Assembly: GCA_002914845.1 (NCBI GenBank)
Contig: JXTC01000028.1
Coordinates: 795,094-859,093, forward strand
From: Trema orientale
Lineage: Eukaryota > Streptophyta > Magnoliopsida > Rosales > Cannabaceae
Length of the DNA: 64,000 nt
Reading direction: 5' to 3'
Within the stretch, counting starts at the first letter, position 1. Every line of letters begins with the position of its first letter. The notes under the pieces are model-generated. The model saw nothing but the letters and a program-made list of their open reading frames with translations. It searched no databases and was not told the origin of the DNA. Below are positions 1 to 11,209 of the stretch, piece by piece. The translations under genes were made by a program, and so were the position numbers.

Positions 1-1
1 G

Positions 2-376
2 ACACTCGTAGCTACTTCCACTATGGAGGCAGAATTCATAGCTTGTTATGAGGCATCCAATCAGGGAATATGGCTGCGAAATTTTGTCACCGGGCTGCAC
101 GTAGTAAATGGCATTGAAAGGCCATTGAAACTTTATTATGACAATAACTCGGCAGTCTTATATTCTAACAGCAATAGGAGCTCATCAAAGTCAAAGCACA
201 TTGACATTAAGTTTCTAGCTGTTAAAGAAAGAGTACAGAGTCGTTTAGTGTCAATTGAGCATATCAGTACAAACTCTATAATAGCGGATCCGCTCACCAA
301 AGGTTTACCACCTAAGGTCTTTCACGAGCACACTGCTCGTATGGGTGTTGTATTTTTGGATGGTGTACAGTTTTAG
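2..376 (+). CDS. Copia polyprotein C-terminus: RNase H domain fragment
   Basis: The frame is already open at base 2, so the protein enters from outside the window. The visible part has the conserved copia RNase H block STMEAEFIA, a DNNSAV block, the KSKHIDIKF block (usually SKHIDIKYHFVRE) and the IADPLTKGLP block that closes copia polyproteins. In the intact family, RNase H removes the RNA template during reverse transcription in virus-like particles. Identification rests on these family blocks and is firm. Whether the parent element is complete cannot be seen. Confidence 0.9.
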   Translation, partial: TLVATSTMEAEFIACYEASNQGIWLRNFVTGLHVVNGIERPLKLYYDNNSAVLYSNSNRSSSKSKHIDIKFLAVKERVQSRLVSIEHISTNSIIADPLTKGLPPKVFHEHTARMGVVFLDGVQF

Positions 377-880
377 TGGGAGTTTGTAATTTGATTTAGA
401 TGCTTGTTGTGTGACACTTGTTTATGTTTATTTACTGCAGTATTTGGTTATTGATGATGGTTTTCATTGTAGACTCTGTTCATTATATATTATATGATGT
501 ATTTCATATTTTCTGGCTTTCCCATTGTGGTTAACAATAAAGTTTGCGGTAATGCACTAAAGGGGAAAGACTACGGTCGATCTCAATAAAGTTCAGGTGG
601 ACCAGTTGGAAATAGACACGGTAAATCACATTGCGTATAATTTCCATGCCACATTCCATACTCGATCTATGTCATTCGGGTGTATTAGTACGGTGATCAT
701 TGAGGGTTCTAGTTGCCATCCAAATAAGTGCGACGACGAGCGCTTTGGTTTCGTGCTGATATGTCTGATGGACGGGATTGCAACTTCGGGGATATTCAGA
801 AATAATATGGTATATTAATGGCCATACTTCAGTTTTGCAATACAATTGTATTTGGTTCATATGTGACCAAAGTGGGAGAT
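377..880 (+). other. Copia 3' untranslated internal stretch
   Basis: About 500 bases between the polyprotein stop and the LTR. It holds AATAAA-like signals (near 536 and 584) and ends in AAAGTGGGAGAT, the purine-rich primer just before the LTR. I see no convincing gene. The small open frames overlap on both strands and resemble nothing known. Confidence 0.6.
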
Positions 881-1373
881 TGTTAGGAAATTGTATTTCC
901 TATTGTGGGCCACATATATTTTGGACAATTGTATTGGGCCATATTGTTCTTAAGCAGACCCAATAAGTGATTTAATTAGGGCTGGGTCACGATATCCAAT
1001 TGGGTATGGATACCAATGTGGATACCCTGTTAGTCACCCAGTTAGGGTTTGATGGATACCCAACAGGGGACTATATAAAGAAGCTTTTAGGGTTATAGTC
1101 CCGGTAGCCAAAAGAATACGTACGCTCAATTCTCTGTAACCCACCATCAATTACAGAGAATTCCATCTGAGTGACTTTAGGCTTTTAGGCTACAGAAGAT
1201 CAAACCCTCTAGCATATACAGTCAATCACTATCGCTTCCGCCTTCGGTTCATCGTCCATATTACGGTATTCAATCATGGACTCAGGTATACTCAATGAAT
1301 CCCTACCTATCAGTTTTACATGAATGTTCTAGGGTTTGTATTTGGTTTTGCAATCCCATATAGAATTCTAACA
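881..1373 (+). repeat. 3' LTR of the copia element (493 bp)
   Basis: Begins TGTTAGGAAATT directly after the purine-rich tract and ends TTCTAACA, so the termini form a TGTTAG/CTAACA inverted pair typical of copia LTRs. A TATA-like CTATATAAAG lies at 1071-1080, the expected type of LTR promoter. Confidence 0.88.
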
Positions 1374-2193
1374 TTTTTCTCATATAGATAGGGTTTAATA
1401 AGGACCTTGCAAGATTGTTCTTCGTCTACAGTCTCATATATATATATATATATATTGGTTTCGTTTCTTTGGATTGAGTTTCGCTTTTTAATACACTTTG
1501 GGTTTTCATTAATTTTTATTCAATAAAGCGCTTTTCTTGTAGTTTGTTGACAAATGATTGTAGAGCTAGCTACTGGAGTCTCAACCTAGTTTGGATTTTG
1601 GTATAAGTTCTATCTGATGTCCGTTCCTCACTGGGTTTTTTAATTTGAAAAAAAAAAATTGTTTGTAGACGAAGGGCGTCATTTTTAATTTCCTTATGAA
1701 TAAACTTAATTAAGTATGTATGTAGCTAGAGAGCTTTCATTTGAAAAATGTTTAAATAATGTGTAACTGAGTACTTTCTTCAATTAGAAGTTTTAGCTTT
1801 GTTTTATACTATTTTTATACCTTTGGGTAAATTAATTAGAAACGTGATCAACCTCGACCGGGGGACCCATTTTGTTTTCATCATTTGTTAATTTGCGCGA
1901 CTCCTAGTGGTGGCATTTTACTAGCCTGAAAATAGTAGAACATCTTTTCCATTTTGTGTGTCCACTGCGTTATACTTTTATCACATCTCCTAATTATTAA
2001 AATAGTATTATCAATTTATTTTTTAAAAAACATAAAATAATAAGTATTTATTTTTTAGTTTCTTTTTAATTTTACGACACACAAAAACTTTTTTGGATGG
2101 ATGGAGTGCAAGACATAAAAATTAAATATACGGTTTGAGTCCTATTTAGAATTTCGATTTAATGAATCGTAAGTAGAGAGTAGTACACTTCAT
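1374..2193. other. AT-rich intergenic DNA
   Basis: No gene is supported. It contains a (TA)n microsatellite at about 1436-1456 and, near its right end, an imperfect inverted-repeat segment described separately. Confidence 0.6.
1952..2086. repeat. Possible Stowaway-like MITE remnant
   Basis: An 11-bp perfect inverted pair, TTTTGTGTGTC at 1952-1962 and GACACACAAAA at 2076-2086, brackets an AT-rich core. Just outside the right arm, the reverse strand reads CACTCCATCCATCC, which recalls the CTCCCTCCGTCCC ends of plant Tc1/Mariner MITEs. The left terminus is not clear and no target duplication was found. Confidence 0.3.
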
Positions 2194-2200
2194 TAATTGA

Positions 2201-2414
2201 AGAATAATGCTATGGGGCACCACTATTGAAGAATAATGCTATGGGGCACCAGTGATGTCCAACACCACAATAATGTGTCAGTCTGTCATTAACTAATCAT
2301 AATTATAATTCAGGTGGGATTAACATAGGTCTAATTTATTAATTAAATCATTTAATAATAAACAGACATGTCATTGTGGTGCTGGACACCACTGGTGTCC
2401 TATAGCATTGCTCC
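2201..2414. mobile_element. MITE with long terminal inverted repeats and partly duplicated left end
   Basis: The left arm from about 2230 and the right arm from about 2365-2414 are inverted copies for roughly 45 bp; both read inward as AATGCTATRGGRCACCAGTG. The element is flanked by TAATTGA at 2194-2200 and 2415-2421; the match extends to 9 bp if the next two bases are counted. A 7-9 bp duplication suggests a Mutator-type or hAT-type MITE. The left end is tandemly duplicated with a 29-bp period (copies start at 2196 and 2225). No coding capacity. Confidence 0.78.
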
Positions 2415-2639
2415 TAATTGAAGCATAAGTTTCGTATAGAGCACTTATATTTATTGGTTATCAGAGAGCAAGTATACAATAACAAAGGGTACGTAGTATT
2501 AAAATTAAATACAAATTAAAAACAAAAAAAAGAAAGAAAAGAAAAAAAAAAAAAGAAACCAACAAATTGGCTCATAATTTATAAATTTTCGTGTGCATAA
2601 TAACAAAAAAGGACCGTCTATATGAAGCACTTATTAAAT

Positions 2640-4073
2640 CTAGGATTTGTTAGTTGCAGTGCATTCTGGAGGGAGGCCTTGTGGGAATCGTTTTGTGTCC
2701 GTACAGTAATTGTAAATCATGTAATTCTTCTGAACCCATTTGAGCCTCTGTTGGCCAGTGGCGTCCAGTGCTTGCGAGAGCAAGACAGAGCTGGAGTTCG
2801 AGTTCGAGTTCGAGCAAGAAGATGAACCGGAAGAAGACAACCAAACACAAGCCTGATCATCGTTGAAGCTCCTGTAGGAAGCAGTGAAAGGTGCTTGACT
2901 CCAATCCGTCTTGACAAGACCACCTCTTGTGGCCCAGTCATCAGCGTTCCATAGGCTGGAGTATATCCTCATAGGTTGGTTTTTCGGGTATGGAACACCA
3001 ATAGACTCCGAGTTCTTAAACTCTCTAATGGGAGTTCCGTCTACGTAGAAGCTGCACCAATTATAAAACGCAAATTAGTTTAGTGGGAGGTAACACTCTG
3101 GAAAGACTGAAAATCCGACCCCCCAAAAATAAAGGGTAAATGTTTAATTAGATAAGAAATTTGCAGAGAAGGGTGATTCATTTTCATCCAATAAGCAATT
3201 ATATATATATACACTTGCGTGGTCCCTTTATGTCATATTCTGTATTCTCAAAAAAATGAATAGAGAATTTAGTACTGATAGTTAGCATCACGCACTAAAC
3301 AAAGAAAATAAGTCCAAAGATGTAATACAAATTATAGAGCCTAGAGCCACACGCTTCTGTTGACGTGTGAATATCTCCTAGGTTTTCTCAGAGACTTAGA
3401 CAATTGACACGTGAGTATCATGTGATAAATTAAATATGAGTTGCGACTGTTAACATTTGGCGATACATTAGTAGAAATACTTACACAATGTGTTGGGGGT
3501 TCCACAGAATAGAATAAGTGTGGAAATCAGCAGTTGGGTCGAACCAAACGTAAAACTGCTGCTCTCTGTTGCCTTTGCCTTGGCTGAAAACATTGGTGTG
3601 AACAATATAAGGGTCACCGCTGAGGTTCCCCAAGAACTCAAAGTCTATCTCATCCCAAGTTGACCCTTCTGACCGTAACTGCAATAATTATATTAATAAT
3701 AAGATGTTAATGAAACAAAGTACAAATATTAAACTTGATATTATTTCTTATCAAGTTTAATAACGATCGGACAAGGTAAATAATAACTTACATAGTAGGC
3801 TGTAACGGTACCCGCGGAGTTTCCAGGGACGAGCTTGATTTGCATATCAATCTTTCCAAACAAATATTGGTCCTTGGACTGAAATCCAGAGCCAGAGGCT
3901 TTGTCCAAGGAAAGAGTGAGAACCTGACCGTTGCTCACTATTTTACCACGACCATCTCCCCATGTTAGGTCAAATTCTTGGTTGAAATTACCAGCCAAGG
4001 AAACAAATACCAAAGAGCTTATTGTAACTAGAAGAATAGCCAAATTTTGAAAAGGGTAATTAGAAGAAGCCAT
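2640..4073 (-). CDS. Xyloglucan endotransglucosylase/hydrolase (XTH), three exons
   Basis: A GH16 cell-wall enzyme that cuts and religates xyloglucan chains in the apoplast. Exons on the minus strand are 4073-3792, 3678-3485 and 3051-2640. Both introns are GT-AG (3791-3679 and 3484-3052), phases 0 and 2, and the joined frame gives 295 residues, normal for the family. Residues 1 to about 27 are a hydrophobic signal peptide. [10 protein letters not shown] at 102-111 is the catalytic block, with nucleophile Glu104 and acid/base Glu108; N-L-S at 112-114 is the usual adjacent N-glycosylation site. The C-terminal XET extension ends with [14 protein letters not shown] and paired cysteines. Trp where many members have His ([10 protein letters not shown]) matches the Arabidopsis XTH23/24/25 (MERI5-like) type. 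A serine/asparagine run in exon 3 comes from a TCGAAC repeat. No break is seen, so it is probably functional. The exact orthologue is not assignable. Confidence 0.94.
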
Positions 4074-4141
4074 TTCGATATATGTATGTTCTTATATTAG
4101 TAGAAAATAAAGCTTTTCACGTAAAGAAATTAATGAAAGAG

Positions 4142-4178
4142 ATATATATATATATATGTGTGTGTGTGTGTATATATG
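4142..4178. repeat. (AT)n(GT)n microsatellite in the XTH leader
   Basis: An alternating run of AT followed by GT and AT steps lies about 70-105 bases upstream of the XTH start codon, probably inside the 5' untranslated region or just downstream of the transcription start. Confidence 0.7.
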
Positions 4179-4232
4179 TGAGCTAAGCTTTGTTATTTAA
4201 CGTGGACAAATGGAAGAGTCCCAATTTATGCG

Positions 4233-4242
4233 ATTTATATAG
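4233..4242 (-). promoter_or_regulatory. Likely TATA box of the XTH gene
   Basis: On the minus strand the bases read CTATATAAAT, a good plant TATA box, about 160 bases before the XTH ATG. A start about 30 bases downstream would give a leader of roughly 130 nt containing the microsatellite. This is inferred from position and consensus only. Confidence 0.55.
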
Positions 4243-5547
4243 AGAGAACCAAAAGAAACCGGTCTTGGAAGGTTGCTTACCACTTGAAATTATGGAGTTG
4301 GTGGATTTGGCGTGTGGGGAAAAGTAATAAGATATATAGATGTAAACAGCTGGATGCCAAAAAATAACTATGTGCAACTAATAATTGCGTTCGCAAATTA
4401 ATGTTTTTTTAAAATATTATATTATGTCATTTTCATGGCAAAGTTTGTTGAGTGATTCTTTAATAGCATATTAGTTAGGGAAACTGCTTTGATGTTTCTA
4501 TAGAGGGCCGGGTCAATTTTTTATTTTTTTTTCCCTTTTCCCCCCTCTCTTTTTGATCTTCTTTTATTCCTATTAATTAGCCCTATGTGCATTCTATGGT
4601 TTGAACTTAAGTTAGACCTCCAGCTCTTGCCAGATTGATCCAAACATGGGTCAAAGCTTGGTTGCACAAGAAATCTCGTAATTAAATACCGGACCCAAGA
4701 ACAGTACGTGTTTTCCATCACAACCTGGCATAGGAGTTTTTTCTCGTCTAATTTGTATTTTGTTACAAGTAAAGTGAAGTGAGGTATTTTAATTAATTTG
4801 ATTTCTCCAACGAATCTTTCAGTCTGGTTTGGAAATTCCTACTAAATTAATGGATGAAATCTATGTTGCTAGGGAGAAAAAAAAAAAAGGAAAAGAAAAA
4901 GAGACCGGCTGGGGCAGGATTCTTTTTGAAATGGTACAGACAAATTCTTCTAGATATTTCCATGTATAATATCAATAAAAATACTAAATTCTGATCGACA
5001 CTGACAAATCTCTCGTAGCAGTTGACTTTCGATAGGATAAAGTCTTCCATCCTCTTGCAAGTTTTAGATATAAAAGCAAATCAGAAAAACTTACATACAT
5101 CTAGAATTAAGTAGAATAAAATGTTTATAAATCTAAATATTTATAGCAACATATGCTTTCACACATAGATAACGATTAAAAAAAGAAAAAAGAAAAAAAG
5201 GAAATATAAAGTCCTATAGAGATGCTAAGGATCTCTCTCCAGTGTATAAAAATTAATTAACGTAGGCCAGAGGTGGAGAGATAAAGAAGAAAAAGACTCT
5301 AGAGAAAAAGCGACTTGAGTTTTTTTTTTTCTTTTTAACTATAAAAAATGCTAGCTAGGTATTCTAAAATTTATATTAAAATTTCAAAACTAATATTTGT
5401 TGTATGTAAATTGGCACCATTTAATTGGTAAATATGATTAATTTATTTGTTTTAAGTTCTAATATACTAACAACTCATATACAACATGCATGCTGTAGTA
5501 TTAAAAATTTGTACAAATTTTGGGATGCCTAATTCATCTTTTTACTA
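4243..5547. other. Intergenic DNA upstream of XTH
   Basis: AT-rich with homopurine and homopyrimidine tracts. The part next to the TATA box is presumably XTH promoter. Short open frames on the minus strand (4183-4377, 4521-4721, 4847-5050) have no recognisable motif and are probably chance. Confidence 0.5.
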
Positions 5548-5565
5548 TATATACATATGCAAGTT

Positions 5566-5721
5566 TTTTTTTAAAAAAGTGGGGCTTAATTAATGACCAC
5601 CACTTACTACAAATTAAAGAAAAATGACACACACACACTACCAAAGTTTGAACTCCTGACCTCCCAAACACACACACACAACCCTCAAACCTTGGACCAA
5701 CTGAGCTAGCCCCAGTTGGCT
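5566..5721 (-). mobile_element. tRNA-derived SINE with 18-bp target-site duplication
   Basis: Read on the minus strand, the element starts AAGCCAACTGGGGC, then has TAGCTCAGTTGG (a polymerase III A box), then AGGAGTTCAAACTTT (B-box-like), a GT-rich middle and a tail ending CCCCAC followed by a T-run and an A-run. It is flanked by identical 18-bp direct repeats, TATATACATATGCAAGTT, at 5548-5565 and 5722-5739. Length, promoter boxes, A-rich tail and duplication are all those of a plant SINE. The exact duplication suggests a fairly recent insertion. A 3' fragment of the same family lies at 13691-13740. Confidence 0.85.
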
Positions 5722-5739
5722 TATATACATATGCAAGTT

Positions 5740-8700
5740 GTCTTTACTTAGAGCAAAAAAATTAAAAATAAAAGAGGTAGTTTCTATACCCAAGTGGTCT
5801 ACTAATATCCTAACTATTAAAAAAGAGAATCATTATCAAAACTAATCCTCATTACCATATTACACATCTAAAATTACTTAAATAACCCCTTTCCTAAACC
5901 CAAAACACCTTACAAAATTCTATCATATCGTGCTTGACGTTGTCCCTGATCATGCTCAACCGTGTGTTACTTGACTGTGTTCGAACATATGTTTGATTTT
6001 TTTTTTTTTTTTTTTGTATCGAAAAGTTTTTACTGGGTCGAGTTTTTTGGGAAGACGTGGGCAAGTTTAGAATTCTAAAGTTTCTTAAAAAATTTCTAAT
6101 TTGTCCATTTTTACTCATGAACTTTAAAAGATGGTTAAAATTTATAATGCCCAAAAAAATATTAAAATATGCGGCAAGAAATATTAACTAGCTTAACTCC
6201 CAAACGACATTCGCATTTTTTTTTCTTTTTTATGATAAAAGCATTTGTTTTCTATATATTGGTATAAATATTTGGGCTATATATAAATGTCAAAAATAAT
6301 TTACCTTTTAAAGATTGACAAATAATTAAATATAATAATTTTTTTGAAAGGAATGTTAATTAAGCCAAATATTAAGTTCTACTATATATAAATTTTACAA
6401 TAGAATTTAAAAAATTAGTTTGGTTAAAATTAGAAAATTTAATTACTAGTAAACCTCAAATATTAATATGGTAAAAGTTATAATGTGAAAATTCTTTTAA
6501 TTTTTAATTAATTGAAGAAGATTACATCTTTGGTTTTTTTTTTCTTTTTTTTTTTTTCAATTGAAAGAGAAAGTGCATCAAAGATTTACAAGCACATTCA
6601 ACTAGGTCTGCACTTACCTAGAAGACGAATATCATACATTTTTCTTCTAATTTTATAAATAACAACTGCAACAAAAGGCTGAACACAACAAATAAGCAAA
6701 TGATCAAAGCATTAGCAAAGGCAAGAATCTCTAGATAGATGTCATAAAGTCCAGTCTAAACAACTTGTCTAAACAATCTTTTTGGATTACATCATATATG
6801 CCTCATTAAAACCTGAGTTAAGAAAAACTTAGTGGGATATAACTAGAAAATTTGGGAAAGTAGACCCTTTGTGTAAAGTCCCATATTTACACTAAGGGTA
6901 TTCTCATAATTTCCACTAATTTGGGTTTAATTTGAATTAAAAATTTGATAGAAAATAAGCTTGTTATCGAGTTGGGGCACGTGTGAAGAAAATTCGGAAA
7001 TATGGGTTTCTCTATAATTATTGAAAGGAACTAATTGGTTCTATAATCTTCCCCAAACTCCACTTTTAAAATCTGATATATATATTTTTTTTCTTATTTT
7101 TTTTTTAATTATTTTTTGACTTTTTTGCTGACATAGAATGAAAATCCTAGAATACCCCCAATTGGACTCTAGGTCCGATCGAGTCGGACCTAGTCGAACT
7201 CAACTGACCAATTGAGTTCGAGATTTCCACCAAATCGCGAATTTTAGGCCAAAAAATCGCAACTTCAAGCTTGAAATCCCTATTTTTATCCTTGAGTTTG
7301 ATTTAAATCTTCCAAATATGGAAAACCTAAACTATAAACATGATTTTATCTTTCCCAAATATCAAATCTTGATTTTCTAAGTAAAATTTCTATAATTTTG
7401 AAGTATTTAGGGAAAAGGCATCATTGGGAATATAAAAATTTCAATAAAGAGGATAGGATGTTACCTAACTAATTTTCACTTTTAAAGAGTTATGGTCCCA
7501 AAAAAAATGTCATTTAAAGTTGGACTACTAAATGGCCCGAATTAAAGGGGATAAATGAGTGGAATCTCGAGCTAGGTAGTTTAGGCCGAAATATCAGCGA
7601 GGAGCCCATTATGCTCACTACACGTGGCCCAAATTGCACAAAGCCCAGAAGACCCCCCCACTTCTTCCTTCTTTCTTCTTCTTTCTCACACTTTTAGGGT
7701 ACTAATGAGCTAATAACTTTTTTTCTTCTTCTTCTTTTTTTTTTTTTTTTTGGTATGAATGAGATTGATTATTAGGACGAATAAAGGAAGAAGCGAGCCA
7801 CATTCCAACTATATTGGAACCCAACTGAGAGCTAATAAAATATATACTTTCCTAATAAATTAATAGAATACTATTGACTCATTTACACATTATATATGAG
7901 TAATTTATCTACTATATAATATTAATTTGATCAACGATTGAAGAACAACTCTTTTGTATAAGGTTTTTACTCTTTTAATATAGCAGCTAATCTTGTTTGA
8001 GAGCATTTTGAGGTGGTTTAGCCAGTAAATAGTACCAACATGTATAGTCATGAATTGGCCAGTCCGGGTAGAGGAAGCTTAGAATGGTGATATATTGTTG
8101 CTTGAAACTAGTATATATGCTCCAACAAGAACGTTTTTATTTCCGTTGATGCCCCGTAAATATTCTCCCAATATTTGGGATACTTGTACTACACATATAG
8201 AAACTTAGAAAATATGACGAGCTTTATATTGTATACTAGTAAGAACATGGCCGTGCAAGGCATGTCATGACTTAGATAACACTTTTTGTTTTTAAAATAA
8301 AAAGTTGCAAAATAAGTGCAAAAGCTGTATTATATTAATGCATAAATGAAGCGCCTTTACAACAGAATTGTTAGAATTGCATGTAAAGAAATGTTTCTTA
8401 TCTCACAAAAGAAGCAAAAGTTTTTAGAATGCCAATAGATGATGAACAGAAGATAAAAATATATTTTGATTTACTCATGTCCAATTACAAAAAAATATTT
8501 TATATTAGAATTGCCTTTTTAATTTTTTTTTTTTAAATTCCGTTGCTTCTAGGTCCCTCAATTTCATCAACAATTGAATGTTCAACCTTCAAATGAATAG
8601 GTAATCTCATTCTCCCATAAATTGTAATGTCGTTGTTATGAGGTTAAAGATGGACCATAGATGAAAAAGATCAACATGGTCGAGCTGCACAGTACAGAAA

Positions 8701-8798
8701 ATTATTCTCTTTTTTGTGCTCGACTTTTTTGAATAAAGGGGAAATAATTATAAGTTATTATGAAAATGAGAATATATTGGTTTGTGGAATAATAATAT
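5740..8798. other. AT-rich intergenic DNA without a supported gene
   Basis: Long poly-A/T tracts (about 6000, 6540, 7735) and no conserved open frame. The one structured point is a pair of hairpins at 7169-7220, reported as a finding. An unrecognised decayed repeat could be present at 6840-7500, but I cannot show it. Confidence 0.5.
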
Positions 8799-9169
8799 TG
8801 ATGTAGAACAAGAGTGAGAATTTAGAAGACATGAGAGAAAGAAGAGAAAGAGAGAGATTTAGGAAGAAGAATAGAAGAATATAGAGAATAACAGGAAGAA
8901 CTTTAGAGAGAATTTCTGAATAGTTTATTTATCATTAATCAAGTCTGAAAAATAATGAACATAAATGAGCTTATTTGTAGAGAAACTCTTAGATAAAACA
9001 AGAAAATTGATGTCTCCTAGAAACAAAAATAAAAGGGAAATATTAAACTAGTTATTCAAAACTAAATAAAACTTAATAATTAAATAAAATATAATTACAT
9101 AAATTTAAAATAGTTTAATTAATAATAATCATGTAGAATAGTAATATAACTGATTCATATTCCTCGTCA
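8799..9169 (-). repeat. 3' LTR of the gag-only element
   Basis: Homologous along its length to 10817-11204, with many substitutions and small indels. It lies beside the purine-rich tract, so it is the 3' LTR in element orientation. Confidence 0.83.
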
Positions 9170-9669
9170 TTCTCCCGGGGTTCGAGAACTCGACTCCGGC
9201 TGGTTAAAACTTTGAAGTCTTAAAGCAACTACCAGAACCGTAGGAAATTCGTCAATTAGAAGTCTTGATTCTTGATGAAAATATATGATCTGGAAACAAC
9301 ACAGTTGAACTACTTTCTTTGTATAAAAGACATAATACAAAACACAGGTGGCCTTGGAATATATCTTATTTAAAACTAGTCTGATAGTCATACTAGAAAG
9401 AAAATTAAATAAATGTACATTAGATCTAAAAAATACTTTAGGAAGTAGAGAGTTTATGTGGACTAGAATCAATCAATAAAGGAATATAATCACAAGGTAA
9501 GGAAGTAATAATGGTTTGAACAGAATTCACAAACTGGCGCACAAGGATGCGCAATAATATTCTTCAATTCTTGGCAAAGTTTGCTAACATTGGGTTTCAT
9601 ATTGGCGATATTTTTGCGAACGCTAGAAACTAAAGTAAGATCAACCGTAGCTTAGCTATAAGGAGTTTT

Positions 9670-9985
9670 AGTTTCTAGAACATGACTAATACTAGGTTGA
9701 CATAAGAATGTCCTTTCCAATTGTTCCTTCATCTCAATCTACAATGTCATAGGCAGATGATAGAATATTTAATGTCACATTTCACTAGTTTCCATTAAAT
9801 TTTAGCAGATCCAACTAATTTCTAACTAGCATAATGAATACAGAGATTATCAATAAAATTATGATATTCAAAGAACTTCTCAAGAGGACTTACCCAAGCT
9901 AAAAAGTTATTATGATCAAAAGTACTACCATAGGTAAGAATATCTCTTATGACCCTATTATTGTATCTTATCTTCTCAGGATAAT
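9670..9985 (-). pseudogene. Decayed gypsy-type gag segment
   Basis: Minus-strand translation gives gag-like blocks, including FLAWV, EKFFEYHNF and KLVGSAKI, which recall the conserved plant gypsy gag region (FLDWVSRVEKFFEYH, KLxGxAxxWW). It is degenerate with several breaks. No protease, reverse transcriptase or integrase signal was found elsewhere in the element. Confidence 0.6.
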
Positions 9986-10816
9986 AGCTAGAGTAGCTAT
10001 GGTATTGTTAAGGATAATATGAAGCACAATTATATTGTAAATCATAATAATATTGATTATCCTTATTATGGTTTATGGTAATAGTATGGAGAATAAATTG
10101 GAACACACATATTCAATAATTATAATGGATCAAAACACATTCATGAATTTCCTAACTAATAAAACCATAAGAAAAATATTCAAGAGTAGAAATTGTTACC
10201 AAACAACAGTGTAAGTGCCAAAAATCTTCAAGATAGAAGTATTGACTTACCGATGCAGGAATGTCTAGTGACTGAAACTTGAGTTGCGGACTAGTACAAG
10301 GCTGAAGTTGGTGGTTAGCAGCGACTCCAACAAAGGATGATATCGGCATTGACATTGATGCAAGTGGTGGCAGCATTGGAGACTTGTGGTGGCTGGTAGG
10401 ATTTGAGAACTCTGAGTAGATGCGGAAGAGAAGAGCGAATAAGATGTGAGAACTCAAGGTCAAACGGAGATGAGTATTTGACGGCAAACGACAGTGGAGT
10501 AGTCAACTGGAAGAGGTGGATATCAACCACAAGCGGATGGCAGAAGATGGGAGTAAGGGTGGGGGCAACACCTAGGTGGGATCTACACAATGCAGATTTT
10601 TTTTTAAAAATTTTGTTTGTTTGTTTGTTTTTTTTTTTTTTTTGAGAGAAAACATTTCATGCTGCATTAGATTTTGGGCAGCAAGTTTTTTTTTTTTTTT
10701 TTGTGGATGAAAATAGCTAAAAAAAGAGACTATTAGAAAGTAGAAAAAAGAATTGGGAGATTTCGATAGAGAAAATGATTCATACAAAAGAAATTGAATG
10801 AGACTGTGATACCAAA

Positions 10817-11204
10817 TGATGTAGAACAAGAGTAAAAATTTAAAAGAGACGAGAGAAAGAAGATAAAGAGAAAGATTTGAAAGAAGAATAGAAGAATTTA
10901 GATAATGAGAGTAAGAACTTCAGAGTGAGAGAATACTAAAAAAAGAATTTCTGAATAGTTTGTATATAATTAATCAAGACTGAAAAATAATGAATATAGA
11001 CGAGCTTATTTATACAGAAGCTCCTAGATAAAACTATGAAACTGACATTTTCTATAAAAAAACATAAAAGAGAAACATTAAATTAGTTACTCAAAATGAA
11101 ATAAAACCGAATAATTAAATAAAACATAATTATATAAACCTAAAATAGTCTACTTAATAATAGTCATATAGATTCTTCATATAGTTTATTCATATTCCTC
11201 ATCA
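10817..11204 (-). repeat. 5' LTR of the gag-only element
   Basis: Direct-repeat partner of 8799-9169. The initiator-Met-type primer site lies immediately to its left in window coordinates, which makes it the 5' LTR in minus orientation. Confidence 0.83.
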
Positions 11205-11209
11205 AATAT

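Larger units (their letters stand above)
1..1373 (+). mobile_element. Ty1-copia retrotransposon, 3' part (cut by window start)
   Basis: The segment runs from the end of a copia-type RNase H domain through a non-coding 3' stretch, a purine-rich tract (about 867-880) and an LTR beginning TGTTAG and ending CTAACA. Order and orientation fit the 3' end of a plus-strand copia element whose 5' part lies outside the window. The second LTR is not visible, so age and the target-site duplication cannot be judged. It is treated as a fossil fragment. Confidence 0.9.
8799..11204 (-). mobile_element. Non-autonomous LTR retrotransposon with gag remnants only (2.4 kb)
   Basis: Two direct repeats at 8799-9169 and 10817-11204 start TGATGTAGAACAAGAG on the plus strand and end TCGTCA and TCATCA. 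The whole is flanked by AATAT at 8794-8798 and 11205-11209, a normal 5-bp target duplication. Orientation is minus: next to the right LTR the minus strand reads TTTGGTATCACAGTC, an initiator-methionine-type primer site, and next to the left LTR it reads CCCCGGGAGAA, a purine-rich tract. Only decayed gag-like sequence is recognisable inside, so it resembles TR-GAG or TRIM/LARD-type elements. The LTRs differ visibly, so the insertion is not recent. A fossil. Confidence 0.85.

Noticed and set aside
2622-2825. Plus-strand open frame over the XTH 3' end
   Set aside because: Antisense of XTH exon 3; its Arg/Val run is the reverse of the Ser/Asn repeat.
4183-4377. Minus-strand open frame of 64 codons upstream of XTH
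   Set aside because: It overlaps the likely TATA box and start of XTH and has no motif.
5695-5715. Possible tRNA gene, because TAGCTCAGTTGG looks like a tRNA D arm
   Set aside because: No anticodon arm or acceptor stem can be formed, and the segment is part of a SINE with an A-rich tail and target duplication.
10152-10645. Open frames inside the 2.4-kb LTR element, considered as captured host gene pieces
   Set aside because: No recognisable domain, and the overlapping frames on both strands show no codon preference; left undetermined.
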